A stretch of DNA of 14,191 bases. It comes from JOPF136 sp035272605 (GTDB taxonomy: Bacteria > Acidobacteriota > Terriglobia > Acidiferrales > UBA7541). The DNA lies in the NCBI GenBank assembly GCA_035272605.1, contig DATEQM010000148.1, positions 1 to 14,191 on the forward strand, given 5' to 3'. The translations under genes and the position numbers were made by a program. This document shows, piece after piece, positions 1 through 7,587 of this stretch (its first letter is position 1; each line of letters opens with the position of its first letter). The notes under the pieces are model-generated. The model saw nothing but the letters and a program-made list of their open reading frames with translations. It ran no database searches and was not told the DNA's origin.

Positions 1-109
1 GACAGCCCGCGGGGCGGCGTCGTTCGCGTGCTTCCGCAAAACCTGGAAAGCCTCTCGCAAACCTTGCATGCGCACTAATCCGGGCCACGGGCTACGCACG
101 CGCCCGATT
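1..109. other. Left edge, no gene assigned
   Basis: No complete gene is visible. One plus-strand frame is open from base 1 to a TAA at 76-78 and could be the last 25 codons of a gene entering from the left (ending ...LESLSQTLHAH). The other two forward frames are also open over this GC-rich stretch, so openness is weak evidence. If real, that gene would converge on the minus-strand gene ending at 110. A short inverted repeat, CGGGC (82-86) with GCCCG (102-106), lies between them but has no T-run. Confidence 0.25.
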
Positions 110-796
110 CTATTGACATGACCCGTCATCGGAGAATTGTCCGCTTCCCGCCATCGTCGCGAGTGCATGTCCGCAGGTCACGATTTTCTGGTTGAGCGGA
201 TTATTCGCCAAGTCGTTGGGAGAAACGACAGTCATGGAATTACCCGAAGCCACCAGCTGATCGCTGAGCTGCTTCATGAAATTGTATTCGTTGGTCAGCA
301 GTTGGAGGGCGCTCCGATCGTCATCGGTGTTCACGGCCACGGATGCCAGCCTCAGGTTCTGCGTGGCGCTGTCGCGCAGGCCCGCAACCCAGATGTCCGT
401 CACCGGCAATCCTCGCTGGATGGAGCTCACCACTGCGCTGCGCCATTCGCGAACCACAGCCATTGCCTCGATCCCGGCCTTCATAAAGCCCTTCGAGAAA
501 CCGGCGGCGGGAGGTTGCGCGGCCGGAGCGGAGGCTGGAGCCGCAGCGCTGGTGGGGCAGTTCGGCAGAGTCAGTATGGTCTGGTTCCCCTTGTAGCTGA
601 TGGAAGCATTTGCGTTTTGGGCCAGCGCTACGACATCGACGTAGGAGCGGCCTTCGATCTGCACCAGTTCCACTTCTCCGGGCTGGCCGTTGACAATCAG
701 GGTCTGCTTCTGCTGGCCGGCCTGGGACAGCGAGACGAGCGGCACGATCAGAATTGTCCCCAGCAACAGCCACCGACCGAATGATTTCACTCGCAT
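110..796 (-). CDS. Secreted protein with copper-amine-oxidase-N-like domain
   Basis: This encodes a 228-aa exported protein of unknown role. The start at 796 is preferred over one 13 codons upstream: it puts AGGAG 7 nt before the ATG and gives a clean signal peptide (MRVK, then hydrophobic residues about 9-24, likely cleaved near SQA/GQQ). Residues about 33-77 (LIVNGQPGEVELV...SYVDVVALAQ...ILTL) resemble the copper amine oxidase N-terminal/stalk fold, a small beta domain common in surface proteins; despite the name it does not imply copper or oxidase activity. An Ala/Pro-rich linker (about 82-99) leads to a mostly helical C-terminal half (100-228). Cys80, Cys208 and Cys227 could form a disulfide in the periplasm. 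The gene diverges from the Omp85 gene across about 194 bp that contain a palindromic site. The domain call is moderately sure; the function is unknown. Confidence 0.8.
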   Translation of the reverse strand: MRVKSFGRWLLLGTILIVPLVSLSQAGQQKQTLIVNGQPGEVELVQIEGRSYVDVVALAQNANASISYKGNQTILTLPNCPTSAAAPASAPAAQPPAAGFSKGFMKAGIEAMAVVREWRSAVVSSIQRGLPVTDIWVAGLRDSATQNLRLASVAVNTDDDRSALQLLTNEYNFMKQLSDQLVASGNSMTVVSPNDLANNPLNQKIVTCGHALATMAGSGQFSDDGSCQ

Positions 797-887
797 AAGT
801 GCACTCCTGCTCCGGCGTCGTGTGGCGCCTTCCATCCCATTCTTTCGAGCATATTGTGCAGCTTACATGGGTTTGACCGCCAAACCT

Positions 888-903
888 GTGTCATTTTTGA
901 CAG
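888..903. promoter_or_regulatory. Palindromic operator-like site 1 (TGTCA-N4-TGACA)
   Basis: The sequence GTGTCATTTTTGACAG contains a perfect 5-bp inverted repeat, TGTCA/TGACA, around a TTTT spacer. It lies about 88 bp upstream of the Omp85 start and about 92 bp upstream of the divergent start at 796, so it could act on either gene. The same half-sites and N4 spacing recur at 7320-7335 and 14175-14190. The symmetry suggests a dimeric transcription factor. I found no clear -24/-12 or -35/-10 promoter placed to match it. The regulatory role is inferred. Confidence 0.5.
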
Positions 904-990
904 TTCTATTGTGTGACGGCTGGAGGCAACATTCGAACTTGGCCAATTCTGGCCGCGCGCAACATCAAGCGGTTCTGAAAGTAGGAGCTG

Positions 991-2244
991 ATGAATATCT
1001 TTAATCCTCTCGCCCTGGTCTTCGCGGCGACGCTCTGTACCTGCCTGAATGTGCCCGCAATCGCGCAGGAATACGGACCAGCCGGTGCCACGGTGGCAGC
1101 ACAGGACGCGGGCCAAACGCCTGCTACACCTGCGGCCAGCCCGAAATCGGCCCAGAAACCCGATTCCGCGGAGCAGGGGGCGGCAGACGAGAAGAAAGAC
1201 AAGGATGAGCAGGAAAAGAAAAAAAAGAAGAAGCATTCCCTGCCAGACGGCCTCGTCGTCGCCCCACTGCCGCTTTCGAGCCCGGCCATCGGGAACGGAA
1301 TCATCCCGGTTTTGGGCCTTATCTTCCCGATCAGCAAGACGGACAAGTTATCTCCTCCTTCGGTGATCGGTGTAGCGGGACTGACCACCGACAACGGCAC
1401 CCGCGGCTTCGCCGTGGGGGCGGAGCTCTATTTCGACGAAAACCGGTACAAGGCCACAGCCGGTTACGCTCATGGAACTCTGAATTACGACATCTACGGC
1501 TTGGGAATCCTCGCCGGGGAAGGGGCGAAGTTGCCCCTTAGACAGTCCGGCCACGGATTCTTCGGGGAGTTTCTGCGCCGGTTCTGGTGGGATATTTTCA
1601 TCGGGCCACGTTTTTGGGACGGGAACTCGTTCCTCACCCTTGGAGTGACCAACGTGGGCATGATTCAAGTCCCGCCGGACCTGGGAATCCATACCACATT
1701 GCGCGCCATCGGCTTTCGGATCCAGCGAGACAAGCGCCCCAACCAATTCTATCCAACCAAGGGTACGTTGTTCGACTTTACGACAGACTTTTTCGCTCAG
1801 GCCATGGGCAGCAAGTACACCTTCCAGGCGTACCGGGTGACCTTCAACAAATACGGCAGTCTGACGAAGAATCAGGTCCTGGCCTTTAACTCATTCTTCT
1901 GCGCGACGGGCGGCCAGCCCCCCTTTTACGGGAATTGCATCTATGGAACTCAAAACGAACTGCGTGGATATACGGCTGGCCGCTACTTCGACCGCTACAT
2001 GCTCGCCTCACAGCTCGAATACCGCCTGGTATTGCCGAAGCGATTTGGTCTGGTCGCGTTCGGAGGCCTCGGTGGAGTGATCCCACAAGGGGATCGTTTG
2101 TTGCAGAACGCGTACTTCCTGCCTGCCGGAGGGGGCGGATTGCGATTCGAGCTCAGCAAGAAATATCACGTCAATCTTCGCGCCGATCTCGCGCAGGGCA
2201 AGGACGGTCACGTATTCAGCATGGGCGTTGGCGAGGCGTTCTGA
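991..2244 (+). CDS. Omp85/BamA-family outer-membrane barrel without POTRA domains
   Basis: This 417-aa protein has a signal peptide (about 1-26, ending AIA/Q), a disordered Ala/Pro/Lys linker (about 27-85, with KKKKKK at 76-81), then a C-terminal barrel of about 330 residues. Barrel evidence is the Omp85 loop-6 type motif LRGYTAGRYFDR (Arg325-Gly326-Tyr327), alternating aromatic strands, and a terminal Phe (GVGEAF), the usual beta-signal for the BAM complex. BamA and TamA carry N-terminal POTRA domains of about 75 aa; there is no room for any here, so it is not the essential BamA. Cys304 and Cys316 sit just before the RGY motif and could form a loop disulfide. The ribosome site is GTAGGAG, closely spaced before ATG. 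It probably forms a pore or inserts a partner protein; its substrate cannot be told. It leads a run of three same-strand envelope genes. Confidence 0.85.
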   Translation: MNIFNPLALVFAATLCTCLNVPAIAQEYGPAGATVAAQDAGQTPATPAASPKSAQKPDSAEQGAADEKKDKDEQEKKKKKKHSLPDGLVVAPLPLSSPAIGNGIIPVLGLIFPISKTDKLSPPSVIGVAGLTTDNGTRGFAVGAELYFDENRYKATAGYAHGTLNYDIYGLGILAGEGAKLPLRQSGHGFFGEFLRRFWWDIFIGPRFWDGNSFLTLGVTNVGMIQVPPDLGIHTTLRAIGFRIQRDKRPNQFYPTKGTLFDFTTDFFAQAMGSKYTFQAYRVTFNKYGSLTKNQVLAFNSFFCATGGQPPFYGNCIYGTQNELRGYTAGRYFDRYMLASQLEYRLVLPKRFGLVAFGGLGGVIPQGDRLLQNAYFLPAGGGGLRFELSKKYHVNLRADLAQGKDGHVFSMGVGEAF

Positions 2245-2333
2245 CGCGTCTCCCGCTCTGGAACGGAACCATGCAGAAGCAACGGATGGGCCGGAAAGAC
2301 AAAAATCACGTTTGACCTGGTAAGGACCCGCTC

Positions 2334-2726
2334 GTGAAGACGTTGCTGATGATAAAGGCCGCGGTGGAATTGGGTGCTGGACTGGCGCTCGCCTGGTTGC
2401 CGGTGACGGTCACCTCTTTGTTGCTCGGCTCCCCACCCGGGGGACCTGCCGGCACAGTCATCGCCCGCTTCGCTGGAGCTGCTCTGCTCACGCTGGGGAT
2501 CGCTTGCTGGATGGCGCGCCAGGAAAGTCAGAGTTCCTGTGCCGCCGGCCTGATATTCGCTCTGCTGGTCTATGACGTCCTAATCGTTGGAATACTTCTC
2601 CATGCGCGCCTGGAGTTGGGGCTCTTGGGCATTGCCCTCTGGCCCGCTGTGGCGCTTCATACCGGGCTCGCGATCGCGTCCCTGATCTGTCTCGGAAAGG
2701 GCAGAAGATGGCAGCAGCCGGCATGA
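2334..2726 (+). CDS. Small four-helix integral membrane protein
   Basis: This 130-aa hydrophobic protein starts with GTG at 2334, about 8 nt after TAAGGA. Four membrane segments can be read: about residues 5-31, 40-60, 68-90 and 93-118, with a short basic tail (GKGRRWQQPA). No catalytic or binding motif is recognised, and I cannot name a family. It begins about 90 bp after the Omp85 stop and its 3' end overlaps the DUF2490 gene, so the three are probably co-transcribed. The coding call rests on the ribosome site, the helix pattern and the operon position. Confidence 0.72.
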   Translation: MKTLLMIKAAVELGAGLALAWLPVTVTSLLLGSPPGGPAGTVIARFAGAALLTLGIACWMARQESQSSCAAGLIFALLVYDVLIVGILLHARLELGLLGIALWPAVALHTGLAIASLICLGKGRRWQQPA

Positions 2727-3466
2727 TTCGGGTTGCGCGGAGAGTGTTGGCCCGAAGCAATGCCTGTCTCCGTTTCCGCCGCGCATGCCTGGGCATCGCC
2801 GTCGTTCTGGCCGGCGTCGCCATTCCCGTGCGCGCCCAAACCCTCGGCTTCCTGCCGGAGACGGACTTCTATGTCAAAATCAATTCCTCCATGCGGACGG
2901 ATTTGGAGGCCAAGGATGATCGCGATGCCGGCGTATCCACCCAGTTCTCCATCGGTCCGAGCATCCAGTTCTCTCTGAAGCCCCTCCTTCGTCTGAAAAA
3001 CGTCAAGGCCTTCGATCTGGACGACGCCAAACAAAGACCGCTCGTCGTCGAGTTGGGATACCGCACGCTCACCGCCCCGGATAAACCCATTACGAATCGC
3101 ATGGAAACAATCGTGACCACCAATTTTCCGCTGAAGTTCGCGTTTCATCTCTCGGACAGAAACCGGGCGGACCTCGACTGGCAGAATGGCGCATTCTCCT
3201 GGCGCTACCGAAATAAGGTGACCCTGGATCGCACCTTTGCCATTCATTCCTATCACCTGATTCCCTACGCCGCCGGGGAGTTCTATTACACCAGCCAGTA
3301 CAGCAAGTGGAGCACCACAGCTCTCTTTGCGGGTTGCTTGTTTCCTGTAGGCAAGCACGTCCAGTTCGACACCTACTATGAGCACGAAAACAATACTGGC
3401 AAGAAAGAGAATAAACAAGACCAGTACATGGGCCTTGCGGCTCACTTCTTCTTCTCGATCCGATAG
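2708..3466 (+). CDS. DUF2490-family outer-membrane protein
   Basis: This is a predicted beta-barrel of 252 aa. After an Arg-rich N-terminus, a hydrophobic signal core (about 28-41) ends in VRA/Q (cleavage near residue 43). The mature part shows alternating strands and the phrase RADLDWQNGAFSWRYRNK (153-170), close to the pattern of DUF2490 proteins, which are uncharacterised barrels common in Bacteroidota and Acidobacteriota. It ends in the aromatic strand AAHFFFSIR. Two starts are possible. ATG at 2708 follows GGAAAGGG and overlaps the membrane-protein gene by 19 bp. ATG at 2723 would make a 4-bp ATGA overlap but has a poorer ribosome site. Either way, translation is probably coupled. A structural or porin-like role is inferred. 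Confidence 0.82.
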   Translation: MAAAGMIRVARRVLARSNACLRFRRACLGIAVVLAGVAIPVRAQTLGFLPETDFYVKINSSMRTDLEAKDDRDAGVSTQFSIGPSIQFSLKPLLRLKNVKAFDLDDAKQRPLVVELGYRTLTAPDKPITNRMETIVTTNFPLKFAFHLSDRNRADLDWQNGAFSWRYRNKVTLDRTFAIHSYHLIPYAAGEFYYTSQYSKWSTTALFAGCLFPVGKHVQFDTYYEHENNTGKKENKQDQYMGLAAHFFFSIR

Positions 3467-3589
3467 AGCCATGCAGGCATCACCGTTCCAGCGGCGGCTC
3501 AGCGAGCAAGAGAGGAAGGATTCGAAAACAGCACACACATGAGCCCCGCTGCCCACACTGAGGATCCATCGCCCCCACGTTTGTTGTTC

Positions 3590-3620
3590 ATCGGGGCTTT
3601 GCCGCAGGCGGCAGGCCGAT
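3590..3620. repeat. Nested inverted repeat before the cytochrome gene
   Basis: The inner stem TGCCGC-AG-GCGGCA (3600-3613) is perfect and is enclosed by ATCGG (3590-3594) pairing with CCGAT (3616-3620). It lies about 125 bp after the DUF2490 stop and about 32 bp before the cytochrome start. It could end the upstream operon or be a structured leader of the cytochrome mRNA. The bases after it (TATTCTCATT) are only loosely T-rich, so a Rho-independent terminator is not certain. The rest of 3467-3651 shows no gene. Confidence 0.45.
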
Positions 3621-3651
3621 TATTCTCATTATCCCTGGCGAGCATACTTTG

Positions 3652-6030
3652 ATGGGCCAACTTCAGTCCGGAAAGTCCATGGCGCGACGTGCGACCCTGG
3701 CGGTGGTGCTAGTGGTGGCCGCGGTGGAAGTTTTCTTGTGGATCTGGTCAGCGTCAAAATCTCGCCAGGGCGGCAAGGCGCAAATCACCTCATCACCCAC
3801 ACCCATCTATGTCGGCAAAGAGCAGTGCGCCACGTGTCATGCCCAGGAGGCGGAAGCCTGGAGTCATTCAGACCACGCCCTGGCCATGCAAGAGGCAAGC
3901 GACAAGAGCGTTCTCGGCAATTTTAACGACCCAAAGTTTACAAAGGACGGCGTCACTTCGGCCTTTTATAAAAAGGACGGCAAATTCTACGTTCGGACGG
4001 ATGGCCCCGACGGAAAACTCCACGATTACGAGCTTTCTTACACCTTCGGCTACTACCCCCTGCAGCAGTACCTGGTCCCCTTTCCCAATGGACGGCTGCA
4101 AAGTCTGGTTCTGGCCTGGGATTCGCGGGCCAAGGATCAGGGCGGCCAGCACTGGTTCCACCTGTATCCAAACCAGAAAATGCCGAACACAGATCCGCTG
4201 CACTGGACGGGGCCGAATCAGACCTGGAATTTTATGTGCGCGGACTGTCACTCCACAAACCTGCGCCCCAATTATGACCTGGCGAAAAACAGCTATGACA
4301 CGACATGGTCCGAAATCAACGTTTCCTGCGAGCAGTGCCATGGGCCGGGCTCACAGCACGTAGCCTGGGCGCGTGCGCGCAAGAACTCCACGGACAAGAA
4401 GGTGGAGGGTCCGAACGGGCTGACGGTGGATCTGAGAACCCCGGACGGGTCGTGGTGGCTTATGAAGCCGGGCGACGTCACCATGCATTGGAAGGGGCAG
4501 CCGCGTACCCGAACCGAATTGGAGACCTGCGCACCCTGCCATTCCCGCCGGCGTCCGATCGTCAGTCACTATGAACCAGGGCAGCACTTCCTGGACGCGT
4601 ACGTTCCCAGTCTCCTGGAAGAAGGCGTGTACTTTGCCGATGGCCAGATCCTGGAGGAAGACTACGAGTACGGCTCATTCCTGCAAAGCAAAATGTACCA
4701 GAAGGGTGTGAGCTGTTCCGACTGTCACGATCCCCACACGGGAAAGCTTCCGCCGGTCAGCTTGAACCAGGCTTGCGGAAAGTGCCATCTGCTCGCCAAG
4801 TTCGGGGCGCCGGAACATCATCACCACAAGGCCGGTTCTACAGGGGCTCTGTGCGTGAACTGCCACATGCCGGCGAAAACCTACATGGTCGTGGACGTGC
4901 GTCGTGACCACAGCTTCCGCGTGCCACGCCCCGATTTTTCCGTGACCCATGGAACCCCTAACGCCTGCACGCAATGCCACAAGGACAAACCTGCCAAATG
5001 GGCTGCCGATGCCGTGGTGAAGTGGTACGGAGCCAACAGGAGGCAGGAACCCCGTTTTGTCGCTGCGATGGATGCCGGCCGCCGGGGCACACTGACGGCG
5101 GAAAAACAATTAGCCGCTTTGATCACCGATTCCGAGCAACCGGGAATTGCGCGCGCCACAGCATTGTCCTTGCTTCCGCAATACGTTACCTCGATCACGT
5201 TTCCCGCGATCCAGGCGGGACTGAACGACACCGACGCGCTGGTTCGCCGCGAGGCCATCCGCGCGCTGGAGCCGCTTCCTCCCCGCGACCGCCTTGAGCT
5301 GGCTGGGCCGTTGCTCGCGGATCCCATTCGCTCCGTCCGGATTGAGGCCGCGCGCCTGCTGGCCGGAACTCCTTCTGATCTTCTTCAAGCAGAAGTGAAA
5401 TCCTCGCTCGACCGGGCCACTTCGGAATATATCGCGTCTGAAATGGCGACCGCAGAGCGTCCGGAAAGCCACATCAACCTAGCTTTGTTCGACACCCAGA
5501 TGGGGCACGTCAGCGAAGCGGAAAATGAGCTGCAAACCGCTCTTCGCCTCGACCCTGGCTCTGTGCCCGCGATGGTCAATCTGGCCGATCTCTACCGCAT
5601 GCAGAATCGCGATGACCAGAGCGAGCAATGGCTGGAGAAGGCCGTTGCCGTGGCCCCAGACGCTGCGGAACCCATTCATGCGCTCGGGCTGCTCAAGGTC
5701 AGGCAGAAGCAATATCCGGAGGCCCTGGGCTTGCTGGCACGCGCAGCGGCCCTTCTGCCCGGTAACGTCCGCTATAGCTACGTCTATGCCGTGGCACTGA
5801 ATTCCACCAGACAAACGAAGAAGGCGATCACCATACTGGAGCAAGCCCATAACAGACGGCCCGCGGATCGCGACGTCCTGCTGGCCCTGACTACCATCGA
5901 GCGTGACTCCGGCAATTTCCCGCTCGCCATCCAATACGCCCGGCAGTTGGCCGAGCTTTCTCCGGGCGACCCCCAGACGCAGCAACTTCTGATGGATTTG
6001 CTCAAGCGCGGAGGCCAGTCCGTTCGGTAG
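3652..6030 (+). CDS. Membrane-anchored octaheme cytochrome c with HEAT and TPR repeats
   Basis: This encodes a periplasmic electron-transfer protein of 792 aa from the ATG at 3652; a TTG one codon earlier and an ATG at 3679 (after GGAAAG) are alternatives. Residues below are counted from the TTG. A single anchor helix (about 16-34) is followed by eight CXXCH heme sites: CATCH 60, CADCH 197, CEQCH 227, CAPCH 294, CSDCH 356, CGKCH 376, CVNCH 402 and CTQCH 440. The paired spacing and phrases such as 'ADCHSTN' and 'SCEQCHGPGS' fit the cytochrome c554 / doubled-CXXCH group. HHHH at 390-393 is a possible extra ligand or metal site. Residues about 485-600 form HEAT-like helical pairs (DALVRREAIRAL) and about 605-785 form about five TPR units. 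No hydroxylamine-, nitrite- or sulfite-reductase signature was recognised, so the substrate is unknown. It converges on the kinase gene across 69 bp. Confidence 0.92.
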   Translation: MGQLQSGKSMARRATLAVVLVVAAVEVFLWIWSASKSRQGGKAQITSSPTPIYVGKEQCATCHAQEAEAWSHSDHALAMQEASDKSVLGNFNDPKFTKDGVTSAFYKKDGKFYVRTDGPDGKLHDYELSYTFGYYPLQQYLVPFPNGRLQSLVLAWDSRAKDQGGQHWFHLYPNQKMPNTDPLHWTGPNQTWNFMCADCHSTNLRPNYDLAKNSYDTTWSEINVSCEQCHGPGSQHVAWARARKNSTDKKVEGPNGLTVDLRTPDGSWWLMKPGDVTMHWKGQPRTRTELETCAPCHSRRRPIVSHYEPGQHFLDAYVPSLLEEGVYFADGQILEEDYEYGSFLQSKMYQKGVSCSDCHDPHTGKLPPVSLNQACGKCHLLAKFGAPEHHHHKAGSTGALCVNCHMPAKTYMVVDVRRDHSFRVPRPDFSVTHGTPNACTQCHKDKPAKWAADAVVKWYGANRRQEPRFVAAMDAGRRGTLTAEKQLAALITDSEQPGIARATALSLLPQYVTSITFPAIQAGLNDTDALVRREAIRALEPLPPRDRLELAGPLLADPIRSVRIEAARLLAGTPSDLLQAEVKSSLDRATSEYIASEMATAERPESHINLALFDTQMGHVSEAENELQTALRLDPGSVPAMVNLADLYRMQNRDDQSEQWLEKAVAVAPDAAEPIHALGLLKVRQKQYPEALGLLARAAALLPGNVRYSYVYAVALNSTRQTKKAITILEQAHNRRPADRDVLLALTTIERDSGNFPLAIQYARQLAELSPGDPQTQQLLMDLLKRGGQSVR

Positions 6031-6099
6031 GAAAAGCTGCGCTTCAAAGAAAGAGAAACGTGGGAGTGAACCTGATGCGGCTCGTAACCGCTAAATCAG

Positions 6100-7176
6100 C
6101 TAGCCGCCCATGGTCCTTGCGGCAAGAGGGACTCGGGCACTGATCTTGGCACCCTCACCGGGAGATGAGTAAACCGTGAACTCCCCGCCGGCCATGTGTA
6201 CTCTCTCGCGCATACTGATCAGACCGATCCCCGCAGCCAGCCGCGATTGGACCACGTCGAATCCCACACCGTTGTCGGAGATGTTCAGAGTGAGCTCGTT
6301 TGCGCTGCCGGCCAGTTCCACCTTCACCTGCGTTGCATGGCTATGCTTGGCGCAGTTGTGGAGGGCCTCCTGCACCACTCGGAGGAGGCACAACCCCACC
6401 GCACCATCCAATTCCGCCGGAATATTTTCACAGGAACACTCCACGGGGAGTTTATGTTCTTCGGAGAACTCGCGGCAATGGCCGCGGATCGCTTTCGCCA
6501 GACCCAGAAACTCCAGCTTGGAGGAATGCAGTTGGTGGGAAAGGCGGCTCACTTTTGCTGCGATGCTCTGTGCCTTCTTGCAGAGTTGCGGAATGTCGGG
6601 ATGCTTTCGCTCGGGAACTCCGGAAATGGGTCTGCCCGCCCTGGCCATTTCGACGCTGAGAACGGCCAACGATTGTCCAATGTCATCGTGAAGTTCTCTC
6701 GCAATTCGTGCGCGCTCCGCCTCCTGCCCATCGAGGAAGCGGCTGGCCAGCTCCTGGCGCGCCAGTTCCGAGTTCTTTTCATCGCTGATGTCAATGCACC
6801 AGCCGATGTAGCCATCAAAGGAGCCATCCGGCCCCTGCCTGGGAAAGCTTTTGGCTCGGATCCACCGAAAATCCCCATCCCATCGCCTCAGCCGGTACTC
6901 TATCGTGAATGGCTGCCGCTTCTCGAACGCGGAAACGTACGTTTCGAACCGGCGGGCCAGATCATCCGGGTGAACGCTCGCGGTCCAGCCATCTCCGCAC
7001 TCCTGCTCCATCGTGCGTCCGGTGAACTCCAGCCAGCTCCGGTTGAAAAAGTTGCAGCCCCGATCCGGCCCTGAAGTCCACATCAAGATCGGTGCGGTAT
7101 CCGCCAATGCGCGCAATTGTTCCCCAGCGGCCTGCTGGCTAAGGGATAGCGCCGTCTCGTCTGCTCGTTTTGGCAT
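6100..7176 (-). CDS. Cytosolic PAS-domain sensor histidine kinase (NarL/DegS type)
   Basis: This 358-aa kinase has no membrane helix. Residues about 18-135 are one PAS fold plus its PAC segment (EYRLRRWDGDFRWIRAKS, then YIGWCIDISDEK). The HisKA_3 dimerisation helix carries the phospho-acceptor His163 in ARELHDDIGQ. The HATPase_c domain has an N-box (VVQEALHNCAKHS, 267-279), a G1 box DNGVGF (301-306), GIGL (316-319) and SSPGEG. This class phosphorylates LuxR/NarL-type response regulators, but none is in the window. The PAS domain may bind a cofactor or ligand; Cys41 and Cys60 are the only unusual residues I noted in it. The start at 7176 is fixed by an in-frame stop six codons upstream (7195-7197); GGAG abuts the ATG with no spacer, which is unusual and suggests weak initiation. 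A TATACT at about 7216-7221 (minus strand) could be a -10 box. Confidence 0.92.
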   Translation of the reverse strand: MPKRADETALSLSQQAAGEQLRALADTAPILMWTSGPDRGCNFFNRSWLEFTGRTMEQECGDGWTASVHPDDLARRFETYVSAFEKRQPFTIEYRLRRWDGDFRWIRAKSFPRQGPDGSFDGYIGWCIDISDEKNSELARQELASRFLDGQEAERARIARELHDDIGQSLAVLSVEMARAGRPISGVPERKHPDIPQLCKKAQSIAAKVSRLSHQLHSSKLEFLGLAKAIRGHCREFSEEHKLPVECSCENIPAELDGAVGLCLLRVVQEALHNCAKHSHATQVKVELAGSANELTLNISDNGVGFDVVQSRLAAGIGLISMRERVHMAGGEFTVYSSPGEGAKISARVPLAARTMGG

Positions 7177-7279
7177 CTCCGACCCCAGTTTTGCCTAGGC
7201 CCAGTGACGCGGAAAGTATACATTGCCCCGGATTCAGCCGCACAGCCACCGAATCTCCACTGAGGCGCCTGCCGCGGGT

Positions 7280-7295
7280 CTGTCAACTTTTCCCG
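7280..7295. promoter_or_regulatory. Half-site related to the palindrome
   Basis: CTGTCAACTTTTCCCG keeps the left half CTGTCA and the T-rich centre but has a degraded right half. It lies exactly 40 bp upstream of the better site at 7320-7335, about four helical turns, so both would face the same side of the DNA. It may be a secondary binding site of the same regulator. This is inference from position and partial sequence identity. Confidence 0.35.
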
Positions 7296-7319
7296 CCTAA
7301 CCTGCCAGACGGCGGGTAT

Positions 7320-7335
7320 CTGTCAATTTTGCCAG
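7320..7335. promoter_or_regulatory. Palindromic operator-like site 2 (CTGTCA-N4-TGCCAG)
   Basis: CTGTCAATTTTGCCAG matches CTGTCA-N4-TGACAG with one changed base in the right arm. It is about 250 bp upstream of the TolC start and about 145 bp upstream of the divergent kinase start. The match to the sites at 888-903 and 14175-14190, in half-site, spacing and AT-rich centre, is the reason for calling it. Which gene it controls is not known. Confidence 0.45.
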
Positions 7336-7587
7336 TGGCGCGCATATTCCTCGTGGCTTACAAGTGTTGCGACCAGCATGTCGGCGCGGGCGGGATGCGC
7401 AAGTGCAATCTGCGGGGCGCTCTCCTCCTCGTCGGGGGAATCCAGGCCAACTTGGTCGGTCGCCCAGCGACTGACTTCTGGGTGAAGGCTTTCATATGTT
7501 CCGCCGCGGGTCCGTAGAACCGCAGGGAATCCCGGGCTTGGTGTGCGGTCATTCAGAATCTAGATCTCTGGAAATTGGAGGATTGCT

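Larger units (their letters stand above)
7177..7587. other. 411-bp gene-free region between kinase and TolC genes
   Basis: This carries the 5' regions of the divergent kinase and TolC genes. It contains the palindrome at 7320-7335 and a related half-site at 7280-7295. A weak GG-N10-GC element (GGGATGCGCAAGTGCA, 7392-7407) lies about 60 bp downstream of the palindrome; it matches the invariant GG/GC of a sigma-54 promoter but little else. From about 7410 to the ribosome site at 7577 I see nothing definite. The leader would be long (about 170 nt) if transcription started near 7418. No supported small gene is present. Confidence 0.5.

Noticed and set aside
137..784. Plus-strand open frame of 215 codons opposite the first gene
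   Set aside because: No ribosome site and no signal or domain pattern. The opposite strand has a good ribosome site, a signal peptide and a recognisable domain.
2657..3556. Minus-strand open frame of 299 codons over the DUF2490 gene
   Set aside because: The plus-strand reading has a signal peptide, barrel strands and family motifs. The minus reading shows no family features, and long antisense frames are common in GC-rich genes.
7354..7370. TGGCTTACAAGTGTTGC as a sigma-54 promoter
   Set aside because: TGGC and TTGC are both present, but GG and GC are 12 bases apart instead of 10, a change sigma-54 does not normally tolerate.
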